Of a DNA stretch of 64,000 bases, positions 27,553 to 36,820 are shown piece after piece. The DNA lies in NCBI RefSeq assembly GCF_000815105.2, contig NZ_CP010310.2:4154001-4218000 (forward strand). The letters are read 5' to 3'. Both the position numbers and the translations under genes were made by a program. Below the pieces are notes generated by a model that had not been told where the DNA came from, searched no databases, and saw nothing but the letters and a program-made list of their open reading frames with translations. Each line of letters opens with the position of its first letter. Within the stretch, counting starts at the first letter, position 1. Source of the stretch: Pandoraea pulmonicola. GTDB taxonomy: Bacteria > Pseudomonadota > Gammaproteobacteria > Burkholderiales > Burkholderiaceae.

Positions 27553-28467
27553 TCAGTCCGACGACAATTGCACGGCCAGGCGACCGCGCAACTGCAGGTA
27601 GGCGTCCGCCAGCGCCCGTCCGCCGGTGTCGAAGCTCATGTCGGCCTTGGCGTAGAAGTCCTGCCGGCCGGCCAGAATACGCTTGAGGTCGTCCATCGCT
27701 TCCGCGTTGCCCGACATCGGACGCAAGTCGCCCTGCGCGATCACACGCTTCATGTGTTCTTCCGGCGACGCCTGCAACCAGACCGTGTAGCAATGGGTGA
27801 GCAGAAAATTGAACGTGGCGGCGTCGCTCACGATGCCGCCGGGCGAGGCGATCACGGCGCGCGGATGCTCGGCGACTACGGCCTCCAGCGCCCGCAGCTC
27901 GTAGCGGCGGTACGCCGTCGCGCCGTAGAGCGAATAGATCTCGGACGGCGGGCAGCCCGCCAGTTGTTCGATCACGCGGTTGAGCTCGACGAACGGCACA
28001 TGCATGTCGTCGGCGAGCATGCGTCCCAGCGTCGACTTGCCCGCGCCGCGCAGGCCGATAAGCGCGATGCGCCCGCGACGATCGGGATCGCGCTCGCTGC
28101 CCGCGAAGAGTTCGCTCAACGCCTGACGCGCCCGCGTCAGCGCCTCGCCATCCCGCCCGTGCAGGATCTCGCGAATGAGCAGCCACTCGGCGGAGGACGT
28201 CGTCTCGTCACCCACGATTTCCGCCAACGTGCAATTTAGTGCCTGCGCGAGCTGGCGCAGGAACAGCACGGACGCGTTGCCGACGCCGGACTCCAGGTTG
28301 GCCACATGGCGCTCGGAGACACCGGCATCGAGCGCCAGCGCCTTGCGCGTCAAGCCGCGACGCGCGCGCAGCGTGCGCACGCGCTCCCCCAGCGCGACCA
28401 GAAACGGATCCTTGTCCCCGGCACCGCGCGCCGTCGGCACCCCATCGGCTTGCGCACTCTTATTCAT
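27553..28467 (-). CDS. boxR: BoxR/BzdR-type transcriptional regulator (HTH plus shikimate-kinase-like domain)
   Basis: The 304-residue protein joins an XRE-type HTH (about 26-86; RRGLTRKALALDAGVSERHV, NLESG) to a shikimate kinase-like domain with Walker A GLRGAGKST (138-146). This fusion is the hallmark of BzdR/BoxR, which senses benzoyl-CoA in the kinase-like pocket and represses benzoate degradation genes. I chose the ATG at 28467 because the first 17 codons of the longer frame have no family support; GAGG lies about 10 nt upstream. The gene is upstream of boxC on the same strand, with the boxC promoter in the 111-bp gap, and divergent from the DUF4863-boxD cluster. Confidence 0.93.
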   Translation of the reverse strand: MNKSAQADGVPTARGAGDKDPFLVALGERVRTLRARRGLTRKALALDAGVSERHVANLESGVGNASVLFLRQLAQALNCTLAEIVGDETTSSAEWLLIREILHGRDGEALTRARQALSELFAGSERDPDRRGRIALIGLRGAGKSTLGRMLADDMHVPFVELNRVIEQLAGCPPSEIYSLYGATAYRRYELRALEAVVAEHPRAVIASPGGIVSDAATFNFLLTHCYTVWLQASPEEHMKRVIAQGDLRPMSGNAEAMDDLKRILAGRQDFYAKADMSFDTGGRALADAYLQLRGRLAVQLSSD

Positions 28468-28507
28468 CAGATGAGATCCTCGAAGCAGGTAACATGTAAT
28501 ATATTGC

Positions 28508-28536
28508 TTGACAGCCAAATTTGCATGCTCTAATTT
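28508..28536 (+). promoter_or_regulatory. Sigma70-type promoter of the DUF4863-boxD-ligase cluster
   Basis: A perfect -35 TTGACA (28508-28513) is followed at 17 bp by TAATTT (28531-28536), or at 15 bp by the better TCTAAT (28529-28534). A TGCA/GCATGC motif (28522-28528) lies in the spacer, in line with control by BoxR from the adjacent gene. Transcription would give a leader of about 190 nt before the DUF4863 ATG at 28733. The rest of the 265-bp divergent gap shows no gene. Confidence 0.6.
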
Positions 28537-28732
28537 TCACCATGCGTCGGTAAAAAAGCAAACACGGTCCGGAAGACTCCGCGCACCGTTATTGATCGAC
28601 GTCATACCAACCGACAAGTGCGCGGACCGCGACGCCCCCATGGCCGCAGGCGAGGCAAGCGACCCGGCCTGCCCGGCGAGTGCCGGCAATGCGCCGCCGA
28701 GGTACGGACTGCGACATCCCCAGGAGACACCA

Positions 28733-29203
28733 ATGGATGTGCCCCAATTTCAGGCGCTGATTGCCGGCCTTACCCGGCAACTCGACGGCCGCGCGCTCGA
28801 CGCGGATCTCGCCGACTGGCTCAACGCGCATCACGGCGCCGGTTCAAACACGTTCGAAACGCTCGCGGCCGCATGCCGCACCGGTGTGGCCGAGGGCTGG
28901 CTGTGCAACCGGGAAGGCGGCGGCATTCGCTATGGCCGTGTGATCAAGCCTACCCCGGAGACACATGGTTTTTCCGTCGACGTGGTCGACATGGCCGATC
29001 TGGCCGGGCCACATCACGTGCACCCCAATGGCGAGATCGATCTGATCATGCCGCTCACGCCGGGTGCGACGTTCGACGGCCATCCAGCGGGCTGGTGCGT
29101 GTACGGCCCCGGGTCGGCGCATCGACCGACCGTCGCGAGCGGGCGGGCCCTCGTGCTCTATCTGCTGCCCGCGGGGGCCATCGAATTCACGCGCGGCGCA
29201 TAA
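28733..29203 (+). CDS. DUF4863 family protein (4-hydroxylaminobenzoate lyase-like)
   Basis: The 156-residue product contains TPETHGFSVDVVDMADLAGP, HHVHPNGEIDLIMPL and AGWCVYGPGSAHRPTVASGR, a small cupin-like fold of the DUF4863 family. That family includes PnbB, a 4-hydroxylaminobenzoate lyase. The His-rich HHVHPNGE could bind a metal. GGAG precedes the ATG at 28733. It is the first gene of the rightward box cluster, 48 nt before boxD. I infer an accessory or repair step acting on an aromatic or CoA intermediate rather than nitrobenzoate degradation, because no nitroreductase gene is nearby. Confidence 0.8.
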   Translation: MDVPQFQALIAGLTRQLDGRALDADLADWLNAHHGAGSNTFETLAAACRTGVAEGWLCNREGGGIRYGRVIKPTPETHGFSVDVVDMADLAGPHHVHPNGEIDLIMPLTPGATFDGHPAGWCVYGPGSAHRPTVASGRALVLYLLPAGAIEFTRGA

Positions 29204-29251
29204 GCATCGCGCGCACGCCCCTTTGCCCTGTTCTTCTATCGATTCCTGGCC

Positions 29252-30829
29252 ATGAGTACCCCTGCCCTGCTGGAAAACTACGTCGCCGGCCAATGGGTGG
29301 CCGGCAACGGCGAGCGCACCGCGCTCACGGATCCCGTCACCGGCGACACGCTGGCTTACGTATCGAGCGCTGGCCTCGACCTCGATGCGGCCTTCGCATT
29401 CGCCCGCGATCGTGCCGGTCCTGCGCTGCGCGCCCTGACATACGGCGAGCGCGCCCAGCGGCTCGCGCAGATCGTCACCACGCTGCAAGCGAATCGCGAC
29501 GACTACTACGCCATCGCCACCGCGAACTCGGGTACGGTGGCGACCGACTCCGCCGTCGACATCGACGGCGCGATCTACACACTGTCGACCTATGCCAGGC
29601 TCGGCGCCGCACTGGGCGACGCGCACACGCTGCTCGACGGCGCAGCGGTACCGCTGGCCAAGGACGGCTCGTTCGCCGTGCGCCACGTCTTTCGTCCGAC
29701 GCCGGGCGTGGCCCTCTTCATCAACGCGTTCAACTTCCCTGCCTGGGGCTTGTGGGAAAAGGCCGCGGGCGCGCTGCTCGCAGGCGTGCCCGTCATCGTG
29801 AAACCGGCGACATCGACCGCATGGCTCACGCAGCGCATGGTGGCCGACGTCGTCGCCGCCGGCTTGCTGCCGCCCGGCAGCCTGTCGGTGATCTGCGGCA
29901 GCGCCGCCGGTCTGCTCGACCGGATCGGGTCGTTCGACGTGGTCTCGTTTACCGGCTCGGCCGACACCGCCGCCACGCTGCGCGCGCATCCGGCCTTCAC
30001 CGGGCGCTCGGCGCGCCTCAACGTCGAGGCCGATAGTCTGAACAGCGCCATCCTGCTGCCGGACGCCGCGCCGGGCACCGCGGCGTTCGATCAATTCGTA
30101 CGCGAAGTGGCACGCGAGATGACCGTCAAATCCGGCCAGAAGTGCACGGCCATCCGTCGCGTACTGGTGAGCGCCGAACACTTCGACGCGGTTGCCGACG
30201 CCATCGCCGAGCGCCTCGCGAAGACGGTCGTCGGCAACCCGCGCAACGACACCGTGAAGATGGGGGCGCTCGTGAGCGTCGCGCAAAAGCGCGCGGTGCT
30301 CGAAGGCATTGCGCATCTGCAGACGGAAGCCGAAACGCTTTACGACGGCAATCGCGATGCCACCTTTGTCGACGCCGGCTCGGACAGCGCCTGCGTGGCC
30401 CCCGTGTTGCTCGGCCTGCGCGACGGCGCGGCCGGTCGGCGTGTGCACGACACCGAAGTCTTCGGACCGGTCGCCACGCTCATCGGCTATCGCGACGTCG
30501 ACGAAGCCGTCGCCCTCGCGCGGCGTGGACAGGGCTCGCTCGTCGTCTCGCTGTTCGGCAACGACGCGCTCGCCATGCGCGCGCCCGCCCTGGCGCTGGC
30601 CGATGCCCATGGCCGCGTGCACGCCGTCGATCCTTCCGTGGCAAAAACGCAGACCGGGCACGGCAACGTCATGCCGCAGTCGCTGCACGGCGGCCCGGGC
30701 CGCGCGGGCGGCGGCGAGGAACTGGGTGGACTGCGCGCCTTGCGCTTCTATCACGTGCGCTCGGCCATCCAGGGCCCGGCCGCGCTGGTCGAGGCGCTGA
30801 CGCAGGACGCCGTCGCACTTCCCGGCTGA
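29252..30829 (+). CDS. boxD: 3,4-dehydroadipyl-CoA semialdehyde dehydrogenase BoxD
   Basis: The 525-residue ALDH-family enzyme resembles the N-terminal half of PaaZ and BoxD. Diagnostic sequences are [36 protein letters not shown], the Glu-bearing [11 protein letters not shown] and [12 protein letters not shown] with the catalytic Cys. It oxidises the ring-opened semialdehyde to 3,4-dehydroadipyl-CoA with NADP. It lies between the DUF4863 gene and the benzoate-CoA ligase gene in the rightward cluster, which supports BoxD rather than a phenylacetate enzyme. The length is normal. Confidence 0.95.
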   Translation: MSTPALLENYVAGQWVAGNGERTALTDPVTGDTLAYVSSAGLDLDAAFAFARDRAGPALRALTYGERAQRLAQIVTTLQANRDDYYAIATANSGTVATDSAVDIDGAIYTLSTYARLGAALGDAHTLLDGAAVPLAKDGSFAVRHVFRPTPGVALFINAFNFPAWGLWEKAAGALLAGVPVIVKPATSTAWLTQRMVADVVAAGLLPPGSLSVICGSAAGLLDRIGSFDVVSFTGSADTAATLRAHPAFTGRSARLNVEADSLNSAILLPDAAPGTAAFDQFVREVAREMTVKSGQKCTAIRRVLVSAEHFDAVADAIAERLAKTVVGNPRNDTVKMGALVSVAQKRAVLEGIAHLQTEAETLYDGNRDATFVDAGSDSACVAPVLLGLRDGAAGRRVHDTEVFGPVATLIGYRDVDEAVALARRGQGSLVVSLFGNDALAMRAPALALADAHGRVHAVDPSVAKTQTGHGNVMPQSLHGGPGRAGGGEELGGLRALRFYHVRSAIQGPAALVEALTQDAVALPG

Positions 30830-31038
30830 ACGATGTGAATGATGCTCGACGGCATCGCCTTGCTATCCGAAGCGATGCCGCGTTGAACCGTATTACGCCA
30901 GCAGTAGCCGCAAGCCGTCGCAGTCAAGGTGATACCAGAGGTGCCGTCAGAGCGCCCGACAAGTCATAAGGAACCAATGCCGCACGCGCGCCGGGCATGA
31001 AGGCGCAGCGCGCCGTGTGGTGATCCATCGGAGACAAC

Positions 31039-32637
31039 ATGGAAGCCGTACTGACCCCACCGCCGGCGAACTTCAACTTCGCCGCGCATCTGGAGGCGCT
31101 CAATCGCGGGCGCGCTGCCAAGACTGCCTATATCGACGACACGCGTACGCTCACCTACGGCGAGCTGGCCGAGCGCAGCCGACGCTTCGCGGCCGGCCTC
31201 TCGCGGGCGGGCATTCGCCGCGAAGAGCGCATCCTGCTGATCATGCTCGACACCATCGACCTGCCGGTGGCGTTTCTCGGCGCGCTGTACGCCGGCGTCG
31301 TGCCGGTGGTCGTCAACACGCTGCTCACCGCCGACGACTACGCGTACATGATCGAGCACAGCAACGCGCAACTCGTCATCGCCTCCGGCGCGCTCATGCC
31401 GACCGTGCAGGCCGCCCTCGACAAGATCGAGAAGGACGGCAAGGCCGGTTCGCCGCCGTGCGTGGTCTCGCAGCCGATTACCGCCAAAACCGCCGCCAAG
31501 ACGGACGCCGCGGCCGTGCTGCCGACATTCGAGGCCCTGGTCGACGGTCCGCCGAGTGCGCTGCCAGTCGACACGTCGGCCGACGACATCGCGTTCTGGC
31601 TGTACTCGTCGGGCTCCACGGGCAAGCCCAAGGGCACCGTGCACACCCATGCCAATCTCTACTGGACGGCCGAGACCTACGCGCGTCATGTGCTGGGCAT
31701 CCGCGAAGACGACATCGCGTTTTCCGCTGCGAAGCTGTTCTTCGCCTACGGACTCGGCAACGGCCTCACGTTCCCGCTGTCCGTGGGCGCGACGGTCGTG
31801 CTGATGGCCGAGCGGCCGACAGCGGAAGCCGTTGCCAGACGCCTGCGTCAGCATCGGCCCACCCTCTTCTACGGCGTGCCCACGCTGTACGCCACGCTGC
31901 TCGCTTCGCCGCATCTGCCCGCGCGCGAGGACGTGTCGCTGCGCCTGTGCACGTCGGCCGGCGAAGCGTTGCCGCGCGAAATCGGCGAGCGCTTCACGGC
32001 CCACTTCGGCGCGGAAATTCTCGACGGCATCGGCTCGACCGAAATGCTGCACATCTTCCTGTCGAACCGCGCGGGCCGGGTGGCCTACGGCACCACGGGC
32101 GAACCGGTGCCGGGCTATGCCGTCGAGTTGCGCGACGAGAATGGCAGCCCGGTGCCGGACGGAGAAATCGGCGACCTGTACATCAAGGGGCCGAGCGCGG
32201 CGCTCATGTACTGGTGCAACCGCGAGAAGTCGCGCGCCACCTTCCTCGGCGACTGGCTCAAGAGCGGCGACAAGTACCAGCGTCTGCCCAATGGGTATTA
32301 CGTCTACGCGGGGCGCAGTGACGATATGCTCAAGGTCAGCGGCCAATACGTCTCGCCCATCGAAGTCGAAATGGTGCTGATGCAGCACGACGCGGTGCTC
32401 GAGGCGGGCGTCGTGGGACGCGACGACAACGGGCTGACGAAGACGCAGGCGTTCGTCGTGCTCAAGCCGGGCTTGCCGGGCGTCATGGCGACCGAAGCGA
32501 TGGCCACCGAACTGAAGGCCTTCGTCAAGGCACGCCTCGCGCCGCACAAATACCCTCGTGAGCTGGTGTTCGTCGACGATCTGCCCAAGACGGCCACCGG
32601 CAAGGTGCAGCGCTTCAAGCTGCGCGAGTTGCTATAG
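31039..32637 (+). CDS. Benzoate-CoA ligase
   Basis: The 532-residue acyl-adenylate enzyme has the AMP-binding P-loop SSGSTGKPKG (190-199), the SAKLFFAYGLGNGLTFP stretch, GSTEMLHIFLSN characteristic of benzoate-CoA ligases, and the C-terminal lysine motif TGKVQRFKL (Lys522). It activates benzoate to benzoyl-CoA, the first step for BoxAB. Gene names in use are bclA, badA and bzdA. GGAG lies upstream of the ATG. A 209-bp gap separates it from boxD, so it may have its own promoter. The hydrolase gene follows 14 nt later. Confidence 0.95.
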   Translation: MEAVLTPPPANFNFAAHLEALNRGRAAKTAYIDDTRTLTYGELAERSRRFAAGLSRAGIRREERILLIMLDTIDLPVAFLGALYAGVVPVVVNTLLTADDYAYMIEHSNAQLVIASGALMPTVQAALDKIEKDGKAGSPPCVVSQPITAKTAAKTDAAAVLPTFEALVDGPPSALPVDTSADDIAFWLYSSGSTGKPKGTVHTHANLYWTAETYARHVLGIREDDIAFSAAKLFFAYGLGNGLTFPLSVGATVVLMAERPTAEAVARRLRQHRPTLFYGVPTLYATLLASPHLPAREDVSLRLCTSAGEALPREIGERFTAHFGAEILDGIGSTEMLHIFLSNRAGRVAYGTTGEPVPGYAVELRDENGSPVPDGEIGDLYIKGPSAALMYWCNREKSRATFLGDWLKSGDKYQRLPNGYYVYAGRSDDMLKVSGQYVSPIEVEMVLMQHDAVLEAGVVGRDDNGLTKTQAFVVLKPGLPGVMATEAMATELKAFVKARLAPHKYPRELVFVDDLPKTATGKVQRFKLRELL

Positions 32638-32651
32638 GAGACGAAGAGACA

Positions 32652-33509
32652 ATGTCGGACGTTCAGTTCGCCCGCATCGAGACGGCCTCGCACGGTGCGC
32701 TCTCGCTGGAGTATCGGTGGATCCATCGCGAGCGCACCGATGCGCCGCTGCTGGTCTTCCTGCATGAAGGGCTCGGCTCGGTCGCGATGTGGAAGAACTG
32801 GCCGCAGCAGTTGTGCGATGCGGGCGGCTATCGCGGCCTCGTGTTCTCGCGCAACGGCTACGGCCGCTCCACGCCGCGCCCGCACGACGAAAAATGGCCG
32901 GTCGACTTCATGCACCGTCAGGCGCGCGAAGTCCTGCCCGCATTTCTCGACGCCGTGGGCGTCGGCCCCGATCAGGCCTCGCGCGTCTGGCTCGTGGGCC
33001 ACAGCGACGGCGGCTCGATCGCGCTGCTGTTCTCGGCGGCCTTCCCCGAGCGCCTCGCCGGCGCGGTGGTGATGGCCCCGCATCTCTTCGTCGAAGACCT
33101 GTCGATCGAGAGCATCGCGAAAACGAAGACGGTCTACGAGAGCACCGACCTGCGAGCGAAGCTGGCCCGCTATCACGACGACGTCGATTCGGCGTTCTGG
33201 GGCTGGAACGATATCTGGCTGAACCCGGCATTCCGCGCATGGAATCTCGTGGGCGCGGTGGCCAGCATCTCGAAGCCGCTGCTCGCCATTCAGGGCGAAG
33301 ACGACGAATACGGCACCATGGCGCAGATGGACAGCATCGCCACGCATGTGCCGCATGCGAAGGTGGTGAAACTGCCCGCGTGCGGACACTCGCCGCATCG
33401 CGACGCGCCGCAGCCGCTGGGCGAGGCCATCGTCGCGTTCATCGACCGGCACCACGGCGCCGGCGACGGTCGCGGCCCCACCGATGCGGAGGATCGCGCG
33501 GTGGCATAG
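32652..33509 (+). CDS. Alpha/beta hydrolase of the benzoyl-CoA cluster
   Basis: The 285-residue product has an alpha/beta-hydrolase fold with oxyanion-hole LHEGLGS, nucleophile elbow GHSDGGS (Ser118) and a late His in CGHSPHRD. It starts 14 nt after the benzoate-CoA ligase stop with AGGAG overlapping the junction, so it is co-transcribed. Hydrolases like this recur beside benzoate-CoA ligases in box clusters. A role as thioesterase, lactonase or enol-lactone hydrolase is plausible, but the substrate is unknown. A strong terminator follows. Confidence 0.88.
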   Translation: MSDVQFARIETASHGALSLEYRWIHRERTDAPLLVFLHEGLGSVAMWKNWPQQLCDAGGYRGLVFSRNGYGRSTPRPHDEKWPVDFMHRQAREVLPAFLDAVGVGPDQASRVWLVGHSDGGSIALLFSAAFPERLAGAVVMAPHLFVEDLSIESIAKTKTVYESTDLRAKLARYHDDVDSAFWGWNDIWLNPAFRAWNLVGAVASISKPLLAIQGEDDEYGTMAQMDSIATHVPHAKVVKLPACGHSPHRDAPQPLGEAIVAFIDRHHGAGDGRGPTDAEDRAVA

Positions 33510-33573
33510 ACCGCCTCGGCCACATCGGCCACGACGCGCGAAAGTCGCGAATGGAAAGCGAACCGCAAACGAC

Positions 33574-33600
33574 ACGGGCGCCTCTCAGGGCGCCCGTTTT
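33574..33600 (+). terminator. Rho-independent terminator of the rightward box cluster
   Basis: ACGGGCGCC (33574-33582), loop, and GGCGCCCGT (33589-33597) form a perfect stem followed by TTT(T). It lies 64 bp after the hydrolase stop and ends 20 bp before the convergent selD stop. Confidence 0.88.
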
Positions 33601-33620
33601 GCATAGGAGGCTCGCTCGCG

Positions 33621-34700
33621 TCAGATCACACGTACGCCGGGTTGGCCCGGACGCATGGCGCCGACGATGCCGGCTTCGTCGAAGCCATCGGCGCGGAATA
33701 CGGCCAGCACGTCGTCGACGGCGCCCGGTGCGCACGACACGAGCAGGCCGCCGGCGGTCTGCGGATCGCACAGCAGGTCGCGATCGCGCTCGGTGATGCG
33801 CTCGCCGAGTTCGACCGACGCGCCATACGATGCCCAGTTGCGCCCCGACGCCCCCGTCACGCACCCCTTGTCCGCCAGCTCGCGCACGCCGTCGAAAAGC
33901 GGCACGTCCGACATGCGCAGATACGCGGCGAGATTCGCCCCGCGGCACATCTCCAGCGTGTGGCCGAGCAGGCCGAAGCCGGTCACGTCGGTAAGCGCGT
34001 GCACGCCCGGCAGGGCGGCGAGCGCGGAACCGACGCGGTTCAGGCGCGTGGTGGCGTCGATCATGCGGCGATAGCCCGCTTCATCGAGCTGATTCTTCTT
34101 GAGCGCGGCGGACATCACGCCCACACCGAGCGGCTTGCCGAGCACGAGCACGTCGCCGGCCTGGGCGTCCGCGTTGCGCTTGAGTCGCTTCGGATGCACC
34201 ACGCCAAGCGCGGCCAGGCCGTAGATCGGCTCGACCGAGTCGATGCTGTGGCCGCCCGCGATCGGAATGCCGGCTTCGGCGCAGATCGACTCGCCGCCGC
34301 GCAGGATCTCGCGAATCGTCTCGCGCGGCAGCACGTTGATCGGCATGCCGACGATGGCGAGCGCGAAGATCGGCTTGCCGCCCATGGCATAGATGTCGGA
34401 GAGCGCGTTGGTCGCGGCGATGCGGCCGAAGTCGAACGGATCGTCGACGATCGGCATGAAGAAGTCCGTCGTGGCGATGATCGCCTGCTCGTCGTTGAGC
34501 TGGTAGACCGCCGCATCGTCCGACGTTTCGGTGCCGACGAGCAGCGCGGCGGGTGCGGGCAGCGGCGCTTCGGTGCGCGCGAGCAGTTCCGAGAGCACGG
34601 CCGGCGCGATCTTGCAGCCGCAGCCGCCGCCGTGCGAAAGCGAAGTCAGACGCGGTGCCGCCACTGGGGCGCCCGCTGGAGTTGCATCGATTGCGGTCAT
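33621..34700 (-). CDS. selD: Selenide, water dikinase
   Basis: The 359-residue product makes selenophosphate from selenide and ATP for selenocysteine and 2-selenouridine synthesis. The N-terminal GGGCGCKIAP carries the catalytic Cys27 (Cys, not selenocysteine) and Lys30, equivalent to Cys17/Lys20 of the E. coli enzyme. Other family motifs are TTDFFMPIVDDPFDFGRIA, GGHSID and DPQTAGGLL. No selA, selB, selC or mnmH is visible beside it, so its partner pathway must be elsewhere in the genome. Confidence 0.96.
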   Translation of the reverse strand: MTAIDATPAGAPVAAPRLTSLSHGGGCGCKIAPAVLSELLARTEAPLPAPAALLVGTETSDDAAVYQLNDEQAIIATTDFFMPIVDDPFDFGRIAATNALSDIYAMGGKPIFALAIVGMPINVLPRETIREILRGGESICAEAGIPIAGGHSIDSVEPIYGLAALGVVHPKRLKRNADAQAGDVLVLGKPLGVGVMSAALKKNQLDEAGYRRMIDATTRLNRVGSALAALPGVHALTDVTGFGLLGHTLEMCRGANLAAYLRMSDVPLFDGVRELADKGCVTGASGRNWASYGASVELGERITERDRDLLCDPQTAGGLLVSCAPGAVDDVLAVFRADGFDEAGIVGAMRPGQPGVRVI

Positions 34701-34955
34701 GGTCGTTGGAGTTCGTTAGGAAGCGCCGCGCGTGCGCTTTCCGGAATGACGACAGTTTGCCAAAAGTCGACGTATTATGATGCAGCTTTGGCGTTCCGAC
34801 CCGTACCTGTCCGTTTCGACGTGTCCCGAAAGGGTCCCGATCCGACGGCCGGCCTCGTCAATGCTACCGCTTCACATCGTCCCTGCATGGGACACCCGAG
34901 CACCGTACCCTAACCACCGTGCGCCGTGAGCGCTGACGCCCAAGGGGACTTCACC

Positions 34956-36104
34956 ATGCAACGCCGCCGTTTTCTCTCGCTGGGCGCCTGCGCCCTTCCC
35001 GCTTCTCTCCTGTCCACCTCGCTCGTCACCCGCGGCGCGCAGGCGGCCTCGTCGCACGCGGCTACACCGAGCGCCGCCGACGGCTGGCGCACGTTCGAGC
35101 TGACCACGGAGGTCGACCTGCCTGCGACGAACGGCGCCGCCAACGTCTGGCTGCCGGTCGTGTCCACGCCGTCCGCCACCTACCAGCAGGCGCTCGGCAC
35201 ACGCTGGGAAGCGCCGGGAGCGCAGGCGGAATTGCGCACCGTGCGGGCGGCGTCCGGGATAGCAGTGCCGATGCTCGCCGTGGCATGGCCCGAGGGCAGC
35301 GATCCGTCGGCACGCCGCGTGACGCTGGTGAATACCGTCGCCACCCGCGACCGCCGGGTCGATCTGTCGCAGCCGCCGTCGGCCGGCGCGCCGCGTGAGT
35401 CGGCGCAGGTGCTGCGCCGCTATCTCCAGCCGACCGAACTGCAGCCGACGGACGGCATTGTGCGCGAGACGGCCGAGAAGATCACGCGCGGCCAGCAAGG
35501 CGATGTCGAGAAGGCCCGCGCCATTTATCAGTGGATCGTGGAGAACTGCCGACGCGAGGGAACCGTGCGCGGTTGCGGCACCGGCGACGTGCGCTACATG
35601 CTCACCAGCGGCAATCTGGCCGGCAAGTGCGCGGACATCAATGCGCTCTTCACCGCACTCGCCCGCTCGGTCGGCATTCCGGCGCGCGACGCGTACGGCG
35701 TGCGCGTGGCGACGTCGCGTCATGGCTTCAACAGTCTGGGCAAGGCGGGCGACGTCACCAGAGCGCAGCACTGCCGCGCCGAGTTCTATGCCGCCGGTTA
35801 CGGCTGGGTCCCCGTCGATCCGGCCGACGTGCGCAAGGTCGTGCTCGAAGAGGTGTCGGGCGGCCTGCCGCTCGACGATCTCAAGGTGCGTGCGGCACGC
35901 GCGATGCTGTTCGGTCAGTGGGAAATGAACTGGGTGGCGTTCAATCACGGCGCGGACATCGTGTTGCCGGGTGCGCAGACGGCGAGCGACGGCACGGTGC
36001 CGTTCCTCATGTATCCGAATGGCGAAGTGGCGCGCGCCCGGCTCGACAGCCTCGATCCGGACACGTTCCGCTATCGCATGAACGCACGCGAGCTCACCGC
36101 CTGA
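34956..36104 (+). CDS. Exported transglutaminase-like domain protein
   Basis: The 382-residue product begins MQRRRFLSLGACALPASLLS, a twin-arginine-like signal ending near AQA (about residue 30). The C-terminal half holds a transglutaminase-like/papain-fold core with Cys225 (AGKCADINALF), His272 (QHCRAEFY) and Asp288 (VPVDPADV), a complete triad. Bacterial members act as peptidases, amidases or cross-linkers in the periplasm. I chose the ATG at 34956, 9 nt after AAGGGGA. The next gene, 38 nt later, encodes a TlpA-like thioredoxin with a similar leader, so the two form an operon. Confidence 0.88.
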   Translation: MQRRRFLSLGACALPASLLSTSLVTRGAQAASSHAATPSAADGWRTFELTTEVDLPATNGAANVWLPVVSTPSATYQQALGTRWEAPGAQAELRTVRAASGIAVPMLAVAWPEGSDPSARRVTLVNTVATRDRRVDLSQPPSAGAPRESAQVLRRYLQPTELQPTDGIVRETAEKITRGQQGDVEKARAIYQWIVENCRREGTVRGCGTGDVRYMLTSGNLAGKCADINALFTALARSVGIPARDAYGVRVATSRHGFNSLGKAGDVTRAQHCRAEFYAAGYGWVPVDPADVRKVVLEEVSGGLPLDDLKVRAARAMLFGQWEMNWVAFNHGADIVLPGAQTASDGTVPFLMYPNGEVARARLDSLDPDTFRYRMNARELTA

Positions 36105-36142
36105 GCGGTGAACCGGATCGGACCACAAAGGGGCGCGCCACC

Positions 36143-36742
36143 ATGCGACGTCGTCATTTTCTTCATACCCTCGGCGCCGTGGGGGCCGCGGGTGTGTTCG
36201 GGAACGTCGGCGCGCGAGCTTGGGCCGCCGAGCCGGGCAAGGCCGCCAACGAGGTCGACGACAGCGCGCTGGCCGGCACGTCCGGCGGCACGCTCTCGGC
36301 ATGGCGCGGAGAGACGCCGGCCTTCACGCTCGAAGAGCTCGACGGCAAGGCGCACGCGCTGTCCGGGTGGCGCGGCAGCGTCGTCATCCTGAACTTCTGG
36401 GCGACGTGGTGCGGACCTTGCCGCGAAGAGATTCCGGCGATGGGACAGGTCGCGCGCCAATACCGCGGTCGCGGTCTTGCGCTCGTGGCGGTGAACTACA
36501 AGGAGCCGCCCGCGACCGTCGCGCCGTTCATCGCCCGTCTGCCCATCGACGGCACCGTGCTGCTCGATCGCGACGGCGCCGTCTACAAGCGTTTCGGTTC
36601 GCTGGGGTTGCCCGCGACGTATCTCATCGATCGCGACGGGAACGCGCGCTTCTGGCGCATGGGCGAACTCGAGTGGAGCGACGTGGGTCTGCATGGACAC
36701 ATCGAGGCGCTGCTCGGGAAGAAAGGCGGTACCGTGGCGTGA
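36143..36742 (+). CDS. TlpA/ResA-like thioredoxin-fold protein, exported
   Basis: The 199-residue product has a twin-arginine-like leader (MRRRHFLHTLGAVGAAGVFG, ending AWAA near residue 29) and a thioredoxin/AhpC-TSA fold with LNFWATWCGPCREE (WCGPC at 89-93) and GLPATYLIDRDG, the cis-Pro loop. It is a periplasmic thiol-disulfide reductase of the TlpA family. It probably keeps cysteines reduced for its operon partner (a Cys-dependent transglutaminase-like enzyme) or for cytochrome c or oxidase assembly. The start at 36143 fits the leader. Confidence 0.9.
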   Translation: MRRRHFLHTLGAVGAAGVFGNVGARAWAAEPGKAANEVDDSALAGTSGGTLSAWRGETPAFTLEELDGKAHALSGWRGSVVILNFWATWCGPCREEIPAMGQVARQYRGRGLALVAVNYKEPPATVAPFIARLPIDGTVLLDRDGAVYKRFGSLGLPATYLIDRDGNARFWRMGELEWSDVGLHGHIEALLGKKGGTVA

Positions 36743-36820
36743 GGCACCGCATGGCCGCAGCGACGTCATGCACGAACGTTACGCACCGAAGTCCGGATGA
36801 CGCGGCCCGCGTCATCCCTC

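Noticed and set aside
33642..34913. 423-codon plus-strand frame opposite selD
   Set aside because: Antisense shadow of an unambiguous selD gene, Arg/His-rich, without recognisable motifs.
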